Below, piece by piece: positions 1 through 8,153 of a stretch of DNA of 26,794 nt. The notes below the pieces were generated by a model. It was not told where the DNA came from. It worked only from the letters and a program-made list of their open reading frames with translations, and did no database searches. Source of the stretch: Neocallimastix lanati (nom. inval.). Lineage: Eukaryota; Neocallimastigomycota; Neocallimastigomycetes; Neocallimastigales; Neocallimastigaceae. The number at the start of each line of letters is the position of its first letter. Within the stretch, counting starts at the first letter, position 1. The position numbers and the translations under genes are program-made. The stretch covers positions 1-26,794 of the forward strand of contig JACVTC010000461.1 in NCBI GenBank assembly GCA_016946835.1, read 5' to 3'.

Positions 1-470
1 TGCCTGGAAGGGTAGAGTTATAAAATTTCTTTCTAAATTGTTTTGGAACGTAATAAAAACATTTACAACAAAAACTTTAAATTTATTGTAATTTACCTTT
101 TTATCAAATAATACTTCAAAGGGGACTTTATTGTTGTTTCCTTTGTGTGTAGGTATATTATTTATGTATATATTTGCTGTGGAGACAGCATCTTCCCAAA
201 ATCTACGACTTAATTTGGCATCTTCCAGCATGGCACTAGCATTACTAATAACAGTTCCATTAAGCCTTTCAACCCTTCCGTTTTGTTGTGGATTATAAGG
301 TACTGTAAGTTGATGAACAATACCTTTGTTATTTAAAAATTCTCTAAATTTCGAATTCGCGAATTCAAGTCCATTATCCGTTTTAATATATTTTATAGTT
401 TTATCAAATATATTTATTCTTTTATACATATAATAAAAGCATCAAAGGTATTTTGATTTTAGGAATATAT
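1..470 (-). pseudogene. Ty1/copia integrase fragment, runs off the window
   Basis: Read on the minus strand, this stretch encodes the catalytic part of a Ty1/copia integrase. Visible blocks in order are a decayed YSRYIY-like segment near 470, the second catalytic aspartate in KTDNGLEF (about 355-385), and NPQQNGRVERLNGT (about 265-300) carrying the catalytic glutamate. After these come FWEDAV, the VPFEVLF block and FGCKCFYYV. The reading frame is open from about 430 to position 1 but shifts by one base near 430, and the N-terminal part is lost where element 1's LTR starts at 509. The gag, protease and zinc-finger parts are absent, and the RT part would lie outside the window. It is most likely a relic into which element 1 inserted. 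I see no continuation of it on the far side of element 1. Confidence 0.85.
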
Positions 471-748
471 ATAACGAGAATATTTAAAATGGATAAAATA
501 TTTGTTACTGTAACGGAGGTGCTTCTATTGTAAAGGCGGGATGAGATATAGAAACACAGAAAGGAGAAAACTCAATAGGTTTACACTATCTGTATAAATA
601 ATTCGTTTTATTAGAAATATTTTTTATTAATTATAAAATTTAAAATAATTATTAATATTAATCAACAAGGTAATATTTCGAATTACTTATACGTTAATTA
701 TTATTAATAAAAGCACGAAGAAAAATATTTTCATTCGTGAAGTTCGCA

Positions 749-757
749 CTATTTATA
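749..757 (-). promoter_or_regulatory. TATA box in element 1 3' LTR
   Basis: The minus strand reads TATAAATAG here, a good pol II TATA match set in less AT-extreme surroundings (GTATAAATAGTGCG). The candidate transcript start, GTGCTTTTATT, begins at 716, about 40 nt downstream. The same box occurs at 6049-6057 in the 5' LTR, where it would drive the element. Confidence 0.6.
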
Positions 758-1052
758 CTTTTAACGGAAAAACAGTTTTAACATGTAAAAATAATTTTAA
801 AGAAATATTTAGAAATATGTTTGTAATAATTAATAATGTAAAGTTTCTAGAATATAGATTTTAATTGATGAAAATGAATCTTATCAAAAAAGAATAAAAT
901 AATTTATATAATAAGAATTTCTAAATTCATTTCGGTTGAAATTACAACCGAAAGAATCTTTAACTTTCTATAATTTTATACAGAAAGAATATTCAAGAAG
1001 ATATTATTAATAATTAATAAAATAATTAATAAAATAATTATTTATGCAAAAT

Positions 1053-1122
1053 GGGTTGAGGTGTGAGTCGAACCCATGAAGTATTGGTCATGGTCAATGT
1101 AACTAACCATTGAACCAAAGTT
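1053..1122 (-). other. tRNA-like block with A-box and B-box in 3' LTR
   Basis: On the minus strand TGGTTCAATGG (1107-1117) matches the pol III A-box and GGGTTCGACTCAC (1063-1075) matches the B-box closely. They are separated by about 31 nt, as in an intronless tRNA gene. A short ATTG/CAAT stem lies between them. The acceptor and T-stem pairing is poor and the presumed anticodon loop would be 8 nt, so I do not call a functional tRNA. It looks like a tRNA-derived or pol III promoter-like relic built into the LTR. Confidence 0.45.
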
Positions 1123-1152
1123 CTAATTTTACTAACTGAAGATTTCGTTACA

Positions 1153-1170
1153 TGGTCCGCCTCCAGGATT
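1153..1170 (-). other. Polypurine tract region of element 1
   Basis: Immediately upstream of the 3' LTR on the minus strand is CCTGGAGGCGGACCA, purine-rich and abutting TGTAACG, in the position expected for the plus-strand primer of reverse transcription. Confidence 0.5.
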
Positions 1171-1484
1171 CGGATACCAGACGAATCTAACAGTTAGGCA
1201 TAACTTATACTAAAATTAAGCAAACTAAACTAAACTAAACTAAACTAAACTAAACTAAACTAAAATAAAATAAAATAAAAATAATAATTAACCATTTTAT
1301 AGTACGAACTTTTTTGAATAAAATTACATGATATTAATAAAGTTACATGAATATAATATATAATAAGAATACATGAATATTAATAATATTTAATAATATA
1401 AAATAATATTTAGTAATATTGATATTAATAAATTAATATAAGTTTGATATTAATAAAGTAAAGATTCATTTTCAAGTTTTAATT
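1171..1484. repeat. Non-coding tail of element 1 with (TAAAC)n microsatellite
   Basis: AT-rich stretch between the pol end and the polypurine tract. About eight uninterrupted copies of a TAAAC pentamer lie at 1222-1262 and grade into TAAAA repeats up to about 1280. No reading frame or motif is seen in the rest. Confidence 0.8.
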
Positions 1485-2335
1485 TTAGTTATTTTTGTTA
1501 AATTCTTTTAAGAGTTTAGGGGCAATTTAAATTTTCTTCGGGTTCCCAAGATGCTTCAGATAAAGGATAACCTTTCCATTTAATAAGATATTGGGTTTTG
1601 CCATAATGTTTCCTTTTATCAAGAATTTTTTCAACTTCGTATTCTTCTTCATTGTCAATAATTATCGGTGGTGGTGGTTCTTTCTTTCGTCCAAAGTGAT
1701 CTTCATAAAATGGTTCAAGTTCAGAAACATGTATTACAGGATGGATTCTGATTTCTTTTGGTAAGTCTAACTTATATGAAACGGGAGAAATTTTCTTAAT
1801 GATTTTATATGGACCAAGTTTTCTGGGTTTAAGTTTTTTATTTCCATTATGAATTATAAGTGAACTATTAATCCACACTTTATCACCAGGTTTAAAATTT
1901 GGAGCTTCAATACGATGTTTGTTTGCGAAATTCTTCTTGCTTTTTTCTTGCTTGTTGTAAATTTCCATTAAGTGTTTTAAATAATTCTGAAAGGTCTTTT
2001 GTAAATTCATCAGCTCTAGGAACATCTGTACTGTTTGGAATTGATGGTGAATATCTTGGATTATATCCATAGTTTGCATAAAAAGGTGAGTGCTTAATTG
2101 ATTCTTGAATTGAATTATTATAACTGAATTCTGCTAGGAATAAAAAATTATACCAATCAGAACCTTTAAAGTTTGAATAACATCTTAAGTATTGTTCAAT
2201 AACGGAGTTCACCCTCTCCGTTAAACCATTGGTTTGGTGATGGAAGGGAGAAGCAAGTTTCGTTGTAATATTGAAGGATTTACAAATAGCTGACCAAAAT
2301 TTTGAAGTGAATTGAGAATCTTTATCAGAAAAAAA
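1485..2335 (-). pseudogene. Element 1 integrase C-terminal half with chromodomain
   Basis: Starts at the join with RT and reads FSDKDSQFTSKFW (second catalytic Asp, near 2330-2295), then HHQTNGLTERVN (catalytic Glu, near 2240). A frame running 2212-1907 carries AEFSYNNS and SPFYANYG, typical of gypsy integrase. A one-base shift near 1925 moves into the frame giving PGDKVWI, KLGPYKI (GPY/F module) and [13 protein letters not shown] chromodomain follows: [10 protein letters not shown], then YLIKWKGYP and ASWEPEENL (about 1640-1520). A second one-base shift near 1520 is needed to reach the likely original stop at 1485-1487. Chromodomains guide integration to histone-marked chromatin in this clade. 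The two frameshifts and the missing N-terminus make this a pseudogene. Confidence 0.85.
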
Positions 2336-2374
2336 TCGGAGGGTGGTTTATGAATACGAAAGAGATCATTTAGG

Positions 2375-3150
2375 TCATTTCTTGGGAACAAATAAAACAG
2401 AAGCAGCAGCTGGAGATTTAGATTTTCTAATAAATTTTTTGTCTTCATTTTCTTTAATATAATTTCTTCGAAGGCTAGAGATTCTTTTTCAGTTAAGGGG
2501 TAGATTGGGTCATAATGAAGTTTTTCATTTTGTTTGGGTTTAATCTCGCTATCAAAAGGACAATAAGGAGGTGATTCATTAGTGTATATTTCACTGAAAG
2601 TGTCTATAAATGGAAGTAATTTTTTTGGTAATGATTTGCTTATTTTATTATTGATTTCTTCATTTTCATTTTTGTCATTTTGTTTAGTAGTATTTAAAGG
2701 AACATAAGAAGTAAAGGAGTTAGGGATGATTAAACAATTTTCAACGCAATAATTGGAATTAAATCTTAAGACTTTATTTTTGAAGTCAATATCAGGATTG
2801 TGAGTAGAAATCCATTCGAAACCTAAAATAGCACAATAAGAAGGAAGGTCAACCACATAGAATTGAGTTTTACATTTATGGTTATTATAAGTGATGGAAA
2901 TAGGAAGAGTTTTTCCAAGAATAGTTTGCTTTCCACCGATGCCAGATACCTTAGGGAAATTAGTTTTGGTTGAATACGGGATATTATTTTCTTTAATATA
3001 GTAGATATCCATTAAATTGATTTGAGAACCAGTATCGAGAAGAATTTTAGCGGTAGAATTTGTATTATCAATACTTAAAGAAAATTCGTAAATAGGAAGA
3101 TTTGAGTCAGAAACTCTAGGTCTAGAAATAGGTTTTGATTCGGGATTAGA
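2375..3150 (-). pseudogene. Element 1 protease and truncated reverse transcriptase
   Basis: The protease active site ILLDTGSQINL is read at about 3045-3010, with DTG at 3028-3036. The retropepsin fold continues through VSGIGG, TQFYVVDLP and AILGFEWI, a classic gypsy-type aspartic protease. It continues into the pre-RT linker (PFIDTFSEIY, PPYCPFDSEI) and the RT N-terminus (DPIYPLTEKESLAFEE). A one-base shift near 2460 gives DKKFIRKSKSPAAASVLFV, the start of RT, which ends at 2375. Everything beyond, including the catalytic xxDD motif, RNase H and the first half of integrase, is deleted. The active-site residues of the protease are intact, but the gene as a whole is broken. Confidence 0.85.
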
Positions 3151-3934
3151 AACATAAGTGCTACTTGATGAAGGTTTATTTTATTTTTATATTTATTTTT
3201 AAGTGGACAATTGTCGAGAGAATGTTCAGAGGATCCACAATATAAACAAAGATTTTCTCTTCTTCTTCTTTCTTTTTCTTCTTGAGATAGAGGTCCATGA
3301 GGTTTGGATTTAAATTGCTTTTGGAAAAAGAATGATTTTTTGCTCTTTTTATTTTTATTATTATTACTATTATTTGAATTTTGACCTTGAAGATTGGAGA
3401 ATTGTCTATGAGTAGAAATACGATTATCGATTCTAGATGCAATTGTTTGCATAGCAAAGAGGGTTTGAGGTCCAGGAAACATTTCTAAAATTCTAGTAGC
3501 AATATGGTCATGTAGACCGGCAAGAAAGGCGTCCATCTTGGCTTCTTCATTCCAAGAAGATTCATCGGCGTATTTATTAAATTCTAAAATATAATTTCTG
3601 ACTTCACCAATTCGTTTTTGTTTGATTGTTCTTAATTTCTGGTTCGCAATAAAGGTAGAATCGTAGCTTCCAAATACTGATTTTAATCTAGCAATGAATT
3701 GATTATAATTAAGGAGACAAGGATCTTGGTTTTCAATGAGAGGTAGCAGCCCAATTCATGGCGTTTCCATACAAACGAGAAATGATATAGATTACTTTAG
3801 CTTCATCGTTTGCAAATCTTTCCTGGTTGAATCATAAAAATAAGTTCCATTTTAGCTAGAAATCCTTTAAAGAATCGACGATCACCAGCAAAACCGTCCT
3901 TAAAGGTAGGATTTTCTTGATTATAGTTGTCCAT
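3150..3934 (-). pseudogene. Element 1 gag with CCHC zinc knuckle
   Basis: The start codon at 3934-3932 opens MDNYNQENPTFKDGF. Single-base shifts near 3830 and 3740 interrupt the frame. The body (YNQFIARLKSVFG, LRTIKQKRIGEV, AKMDAFLAGLHDHIA, TRILEMFPGPQ) matches the retrotransposon Gag family that packages element RNA into particles. A basic, Asn-rich stretch follows, then one CCHC knuckle CLYCGSSEHSLDNC (about 3245-3204). Another shift near 3180 joins the protease frame, so the original was probably one long Gag-Pol frame, as is common in chromoviruses. The intact-looking piece 3536-3075 is only the C-terminal part and its last residues are out of frame. Confidence 0.85.
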
Positions 3935-4977
3935 ATTGAAATAAATAAGGTAGAGTAGAATAAGTTTTCAAAGGTAAAGAATAGGCGGTAGAATCCAGAA
4001 GTTCCCAAAGTGGTAGTAGAGATTCCAATAATCCAAAAGGTAGATAGGTAGTAGAGATTCCAAAAGTTCAAAAGTTGTTTATTGGTAGGTTTCCAAGGTT
4101 AATGGATAAGAACACAAAATTTTAATAACACTTTATAATATTTTATAATTAAATATTTCTATTTTATAATTATTTATCAAAAATTACTGAAATATAAACT
4201 AGATTATATAGTATTGGACCAACTAAATATATAATCTATCAAAGTTTTATACGATAAGTTCCTTTAGCCTTTTAGTGATAACGCAGATAAAATCGATTGT
4301 TAATGTCTTATAGACAAAAGGAAGTAATATTGTTAGATTCTTTATTATGTCTAACTTATTGTTAGCTGAAAAGAATAAAACAAATTATTTTCCCCTATAT
4401 CAATAGTATCTGAACACTAAAATGTTACGAAAACAGAGACCAACTTCTGTCGCTTTGGAAGTCGTATAAACCTTATATTTATATTTTAATCTTTGTTTTC
4501 TTAATTATAAAATTATAATATTAATTATAAAATTATTGATTGATAAAATAGAATAGTACTATTGACTCACAACTATAGAAAAAACCGTCAGTACTATTAT
4601 AACTAGTGCCGCGAGTAAGCACGAAATAAATTTTAAAATACTATATAATTTTAATCTTACGCCTTCGGTGACGTAAGCTCCTTATTCGCCAGAGTTGTTG
4701 CAAACCTAGAACCGTTTTCCTTTATAATAGGCTACGGTGCTCTCTTATAGAGTTTTACCTAGTCTAGAACCAAATCTATTCGTCGAGTGCAACACTAAAG
4801 AAGACAATTCTTCTAACTCTGTATATGAGCTCTATTCGCTCGTATAAACGCCTTTTTAAATAAATAAATAAAAAAATAAAATTGAACAGGTTTTTCTTGC
4901 TATTATTTCAAGCAAGTAATTTATTAAAATAATTAAAAATAAAAAATTATTATTATAATTATTAATATTATTATTAT

Positions 4978-4980
<3 letters not shown>

Positions 4981-5011
<31 letters not shown>

Positions 5012-5062
5012 CTAAGCTAATTTAAAAAATTATTATTTTTGTGATAAATTAAATGAAAAAAA

Positions 5063-5094
<32 letters not shown>

Positions 5095-5272
5095 TCTAGA
5101 AACTAATTGATTTATTCACTAAATTAATCTAAAATATTTATCTAAAAATTAAAAATTTTTTTCTTACTAAATTAATTTAATATTATTATCTAATTATTAA
5201 ATTAATTTTGTTGGTAAATATTAGAATTAATTTTAAAGGGTTAAGGTAATACAAGATTAATTTAATATTATC

Positions 5273-5312
<40 letters not shown>
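4981..5312. repeat. Three long T tracts in element 1 leader
   Basis: Homopolymer T runs at 4981-5008 (28), 5065-5089 (25) and 5278-5312 (35), which are A tracts in element 1's sense strand. They could be old poly(A) remnants or slippage-expanded runs. Their exact lengths are assembly-sensitive. Confidence 0.8.
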
Positions 5313-5317
<5 letters not shown>

Positions 5318-5798
5318 GTTAAGGTAATGCAAGTTTTATCTTAATAGGGTAGTACAAATTTAATTTGAATTATTTGATCGGGTAGTACAAGAATTTTTGT
5401 TATAAGAATTAATTTCAACAACCATAGGATTAGGATTATCCGGTAATATAATAGATACAAAGGATTGAATTATATAATAGTGAGGGTAACTCAAAACAGA
5501 CAAGGTGATAATTTGAATAGGAATCAATAGGCAGTAATTATTCGTCTGGGAGGAGATAAAATCCGAGATTAAAAGATATAGAAGTCCGGTATTAAAGAGA
5601 TAGTAGATAAAAGATTTATTCAAAGATTATTAGACTAAGATAGAGAGAACCGGAAGAGTAGGTATTTGTTCTTTAATAGTAGAATAGTAAAAGTAGAAAC
5701 CCAACGATTGCCAAAAGATATTGAGAAGGTAGAATTCCTAAAAGTACGGTAGAATGTCTGAGGAATAGCGTAAAGGTATTGAGGGCTTGGATTAGCAG

Positions 5799-5808
5799 GT
5801 GCTTTTAT
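5799..5808 (-). promoter_or_regulatory. Primer-binding site of element 1, self-priming type
   Basis: The minus strand reads ATAAAAGCAC directly after the 5' LTR end, with no gap. Together with the last LTR base, AATAAAAGCAC is exactly complementary over 11 nt to GTGCTTTTATT inside the LTR (6016-6006, repeated at 716-706). That site lies about 40 nt downstream of the TATA box. No TGG of a normal tRNA-CCA primer site abuts the LTR. The arrangement matches Tf1/sushi self-priming, where the 5' end of the element RNA folds back as primer. This is inferred from complementarity only. Confidence 0.65.
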
Positions 5809-6048
5809 TGTAACGGAGGTGCTTCTATTGTAAAGGCGGGATGAGATATAGAAACACAGAAAGGAGAAAACTCAATAGGTTTACACTATCTGTATAAATA
5901 ATTCGTTTTATTAGAAATATTTTTTATTAATTATAAAATTTAAAATAATTATTAATATTAATCAACAAGGTAATATTTCGAATTACTTATACGTTAATTA
6001 TTATTAATAAAAGCACGAAGAAAAATATTTTCATTCGTGAAGTTCGCA

Positions 6049-6057
6049 CTATTTATA
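6049..6057 (-). promoter_or_regulatory. TATA box in element 1 5' LTR
   Basis: Minus strand TATAAATAG, identical to 749-757. This is the copy placed to transcribe element 1 leftwards, with a predicted RNA start at 6016 (GTGCTTTTATT). Confidence 0.6.
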
Positions 6058-6352
6058 CTTTTAACGGAAAAACAGTTTTAACATGTAAAAATAATTTTAA
6101 AGAAATATTTAGAAATATGTTTGTAATAATTAATAATGTAAAGTTTCTAGAATATAGATTTTAATTGATGAAAATGAATCTTATCAAAAAAGAATAAAAT
6201 AATTTATATAATAAGAATTTCTAAATTCATTTCGGTTGAATTACGAACCGAAAGAATCTTTAACTTTCTATAATTTTATACAGAAAGAATATTCAAGAAG
6301 ATATTATTAATAATTAATAAAATAATTAATAAAATAATTATTTATGCAAAAT

Positions 6353-6422
6353 GGGTTGAGGTGTGAGTCGAACCCATGAAGTATTGGTCATGGTCAATGT
6401 AACTAACCATTGAACCAAAGTT
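6353..6422 (-). other. tRNA-like block in element 1 5' LTR
   Basis: Second copy of the A-box/B-box block (A-box 6407-6417, B-box 6363-6375), identical to 1053-1122. It lies near the upstream end of the LTR in transcription direction. Confidence 0.45.
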
Positions 6423-6440
6423 CTAATTTTACTAACTGAA

Positions 6441-7041
6441 TGATACGGTATTTACCCAAATACCTTAAATTATAATAATTTTAATATTTCTCCATATAAA
6501 TATGTTTTAAATCTATTTTATTAATTAATTATTATCTTTATTAACTTTATCAATATTTCCTTTATTATTATATAAATATATATATTATTAATTATTAATA
6601 TTTTGCTATAAAATAAATATTTTATTATATTCTTATTATATTTTTATTATACATTTGATAAATTTTATTTTATATTATAAATTTTTTATTATTTTATTAT
6701 TAATATTCATATCTAAAATTTTATTATTATTTTATTGTTACACAAAATTATTTTTAACTAATCAATGTATTACCAAAATTTATAAAATATTTTGTAATAA
6801 TATTATTTTAAATCTCTCTCTTTTCTTTTTTTTAATGTAATGGAGGAATAAATAAATAAATGAACAAATAAATAAATGGATGAATAATATATAGTTAAAT
6901 AAATTTTTAAATAAATAAATTAATAAATAATCAATAAATAAATAAATAAATATTGTATAAGTTTTTCGTAATTTTTATACGTCTACTATCTATTTACCAA
7001 TATATTATTATACATCCATCAATTTCAAAAGTCCTGTACCA
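6441..7041 (+). repeat. Element 2 5' LTR
   Basis: 601 bp from TGATACGGTATTTACC to AAGTCCTGTACCA, repeated at 12009-12611. It includes a degenerate AAAT microsatellite at about 6845-6952 and a GTATAA/TTATAC hairpin near 6955-6980. Many TATA-like strings make promoter assignment impossible by eye. The short open frames inside it show no protein features. Confidence 0.95.
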
Positions 7042-7066
7042 TAATTTCTGGCGAGCTATGCAGGAC
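7031..7066 (+). promoter_or_regulatory. Candidate PBS and hairpin at LTR/leader junction of element 2
   Basis: The LTR ends at 7041 and TGGCGAGC follows at 7049, a plausible start of a tRNA-CCA primer site, although set 7 nt from the LTR and with no tRNA I can name. GTCCTGTA (7031-7038) pairs with TGCAGGAC (7059-7066) in an 8-bp stem (one G-U) that places the TGG in the 20-nt loop. This resembles the U5/PBS stem-loops of other retroelements. Confidence 0.45.
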
Positions 7067-7173
7067 CAAAGTATAATAATATGAAACATTAATAGATAGT
7101 AAAAAAGAAAGAAGATTAAATAAAATATTATAAACGAAATAATAATAATAATAATAAAGCAAATAAAATAAAA

Positions 7174-7251
<78 letters not shown>

Positions 7252-7257
7252 AAAGAA
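7067..7257 (+). repeat. Element 2 leader with long A tracts
   Basis: Short leader between the PBS region and gag, ending in nearly pure A at 7177-7249 with one C interruption near 7211. Its exact length is unreliable. The gag ATG follows at 7258. Confidence 0.8.
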
Positions 7258-8130
7258 ATGAAGATCAGGGAACTCGAAGAGATTCTACCTCGTCTAAACG
7301 AAACAGCAAGAGATGTGGATTCTTGGGGTGATGAATTTGCTAGGATCATGAGACTAGCAAACATCACTGAACCTATGAACATACATTCCTGGGCTATGGA
7401 ATGTGTGGAAGGCAAACTAAGAGGTATACTACAAGACTTAGTAACTACCGACGAAGAAGGGGGAAAGAAGTATCCATCCATCGACCAGATGAAAAAGGCT
7501 ATAGAAGATGCACTTGAAGTTACTCCCCAGGAAAAATGCAAGAGACTCCAGAAACTTAGAATCAGAAAGGGTGAAAGTATTCAAAACTTTAACTGGAGGT
7601 ACAAAAAGCTTTATAATAGTCTTTCCAAACTATACCAATCTTTCATTACGGTAGACGATTACATTGAATCCATTGCTAGTAGACCTTATGCAAGGTCTCA
7701 AGTAATCACCCAAAGGTGTTATGATCTGGAGGATGCCTTCGAAGAAGCCGAACTAGCCGAAAGGGCTGAAGAAAACTTCCTACGTAAGCCTGAAACTGTT
7801 TTAGCAACATTTCAATCCAACCAACCTTATTATTATAAAGTCAACTACGGAGGTCATCCATTCAAGGGCTTTGGTAACCGAAAATACAACACAAGGGATA
7901 ACGACCGAAGCGATTATAGGTATGTAAAAGAAAATAAACTGAAGTCAAATCAAGAACAGACTAGAAGACGCCAAGATAATTCAAGCACACATCAACAAAA
8001 TAATAGAAAATGCTATAAATGTGGTCAAGTGGGACACTACTTAAACCAATGTCCTTACTCTTTCAGGGAATTAGCAGAGATGGAAGAAAAAGGCCAACTT
8101 CAAAAAGAAAATAAGTCTTTAAACTGGTAA
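7258..8130 (+). CDS. gag: Element 2 Gag, 290 aa with CCHC knuckle
   Basis: Structural protein forming the virus-like particle and binding element RNA. Residues 1-175 form a mostly helical, charged region containing RIRKGESIQNFNWRYKKLY, recognisable as the retrotransposon Gag core. Residues about 190-250 are basic and polar. A single CCHC zinc knuckle CYKCGQVGHYLNQC lies at residues 252-265. The ATG at 7258 is the first in this frame after the A-rich leader. The frame is intact with no stops. The stop at 8128-8130 lies four codons past the start of the slippery UUUAAAC, so most ribosomes should make Gag alone and a minority Gag-Pol. The size fits fungal gypsy Gags. Confidence 0.9.
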   Translation: MKIRELEEILPRLNETARDVDSWGDEFARIMRLANITEPMNIHSWAMECVEGKLRGILQDLVTTDEEGGKKYPSIDQMKKAIEDALEVTPQEKCKRLQKLRIRKGESIQNFNWRYKKLYNSLSKLYQSFITVDDYIESIASRPYARSQVITQRCYDLEDAFEEAELAERAEENFLRKPETVLATFQSNQPYYYKVNYGGHPFKGFGNRKYNTRDNDRSDYRYVKENKLKSNQEQTRRRQDNSSTHQQNNRKCYKCGQVGHYLNQCPYSFRELAEMEEKGQLQKENKSLNW

Positions 8131-8153
8131 AAGGAAGAAGGGAAACTTCCTTT
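8118..8153 (+). promoter_or_regulatory. -1 programmed ribosomal frameshift signal of element 2
   Basis: The heptamer TTTAAAC (8118-8124) is in the required phase (T TTA AAC in the gag frame). A 5-nt spacer (8125-8129) follows, then a perfect 8-bp stem AAAGGAAG/CTTCCTTT (8130-8137 with 8146-8153) around an 8-nt loop. A -1 slip enters the pol frame, which is open from 8118 through 11036 with no stop. The heptamer is of the same type used by coronaviruses and some retroviruses. Efficiency is not knowable from sequence. Confidence 0.8.

Larger units (their letters stand above)
509..1152 (-). repeat. Element 1 3' LTR (complete)
   Basis: 644 bp bounded by TGTAACGGAGG at the left and GATTTCGTTACA at the right, giving a 7-bp terminal inverted repeat TGTAACG/CGTTACA with TG...CA ends. 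Bases 509-1140 match 5809-6440. The right edge is set by the 12-base match of 1141-1152 to 13642-13653. In the transcribed (minus) direction it holds a tRNA-like block, a small hairpin (930-953), a TATA box (749-757) and a candidate transcript start at 716. Confidence 0.85.
3935..5808 (-). other. Long untranslated leader of element 1
   Basis: 1.9 kb between the PBS and gag with no credible gene; the open frames at 3856-4071 and 5360-5623 show no family features. It contains short direct repeats: GGTAGTAGAGATTCCAA at 4012 and 4047, GGTTAAGGTAAT(A/G)CAAG at 5239 and 5317, and GGGTAGTACAA at 5347 and 5380. A hairpin with CTTACG/CGTAAG arms lies near 4660-4681, and there are three long T tracts. 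The length is unusual for a gypsy leader and may include an older insertion, but I cannot define its edges. Confidence 0.5.
509..6440 (-). mobile_element. Element 1: deletion-derivative Ty3/gypsy chromovirus
   Basis: This is a minus-strand LTR retrotransposon. Its 3' LTR is at 509-1152 and its 5' LTR at 5809-6440, the latter interrupted by element 2 with its last 12 bases found at 13642-13653. Internal order on the minus strand is PBS (5799-5808), long leader, gag (3934-3150), protease and the first part of RT (3150-2375), then an abrupt join to the second half of integrase with a chromodomain (2335-1485). The catalytic core of RT, all of RNase H and the integrase N-terminus are missing, so it cannot be autonomous. 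The LTR copies differ over the shared 632 bp only by two compensating single-base indels near 940/6240, so the insertion looks recent despite the damage. LTR ends are TGTAACG...CGTTACA. I could not find a matching target duplication at the two outer ends. Confidence 0.85.
5809..6440 (-). repeat. Element 1 5' LTR, interrupted by element 2
   Basis: 632 bp matching 509-1140 with only two single-base indels. It lacks the last 12 bases of the LTR (GATTTCGTTACA), which are found at 13642-13653 beyond element 2 and the 12616-13638 segment. TATA box at 6049-6057, candidate RNA start at 6016, tRNA-like block at 6353-6422. Confidence 0.9.

Noticed and set aside
500-513. Target duplication for element 1 (GTTAC left, ATACT right of 13653)
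   Set aside because: The 5-mers do not match, so no duplication can be claimed.
1222-1262. TAAAC pentamer array as a CRISPR or telomere-like array
   Set aside because: Simple uninterrupted microsatellite without spacers; internal to element 1.
6655-7176. Small hydrophobic open frames in the element 2 LTR and leader, both strands
   Set aside because: Composition is only Ile/Leu/Phe/Tyr from A/T runs, they lie in an LTR and do not resemble any protein.
7177-7249. Poly(A) tract as the tail of a LINE or processed pseudogene
   Set aside because: It sits between LTR and gag of an intact element with no LINE coding sequence upstream; it is part of the leader.
7128-7541. 137-residue minus-strand frame opposite gag
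   Set aside because: Shadow of the gag coding strand; its C-terminus is poly-Phe from the A tract.
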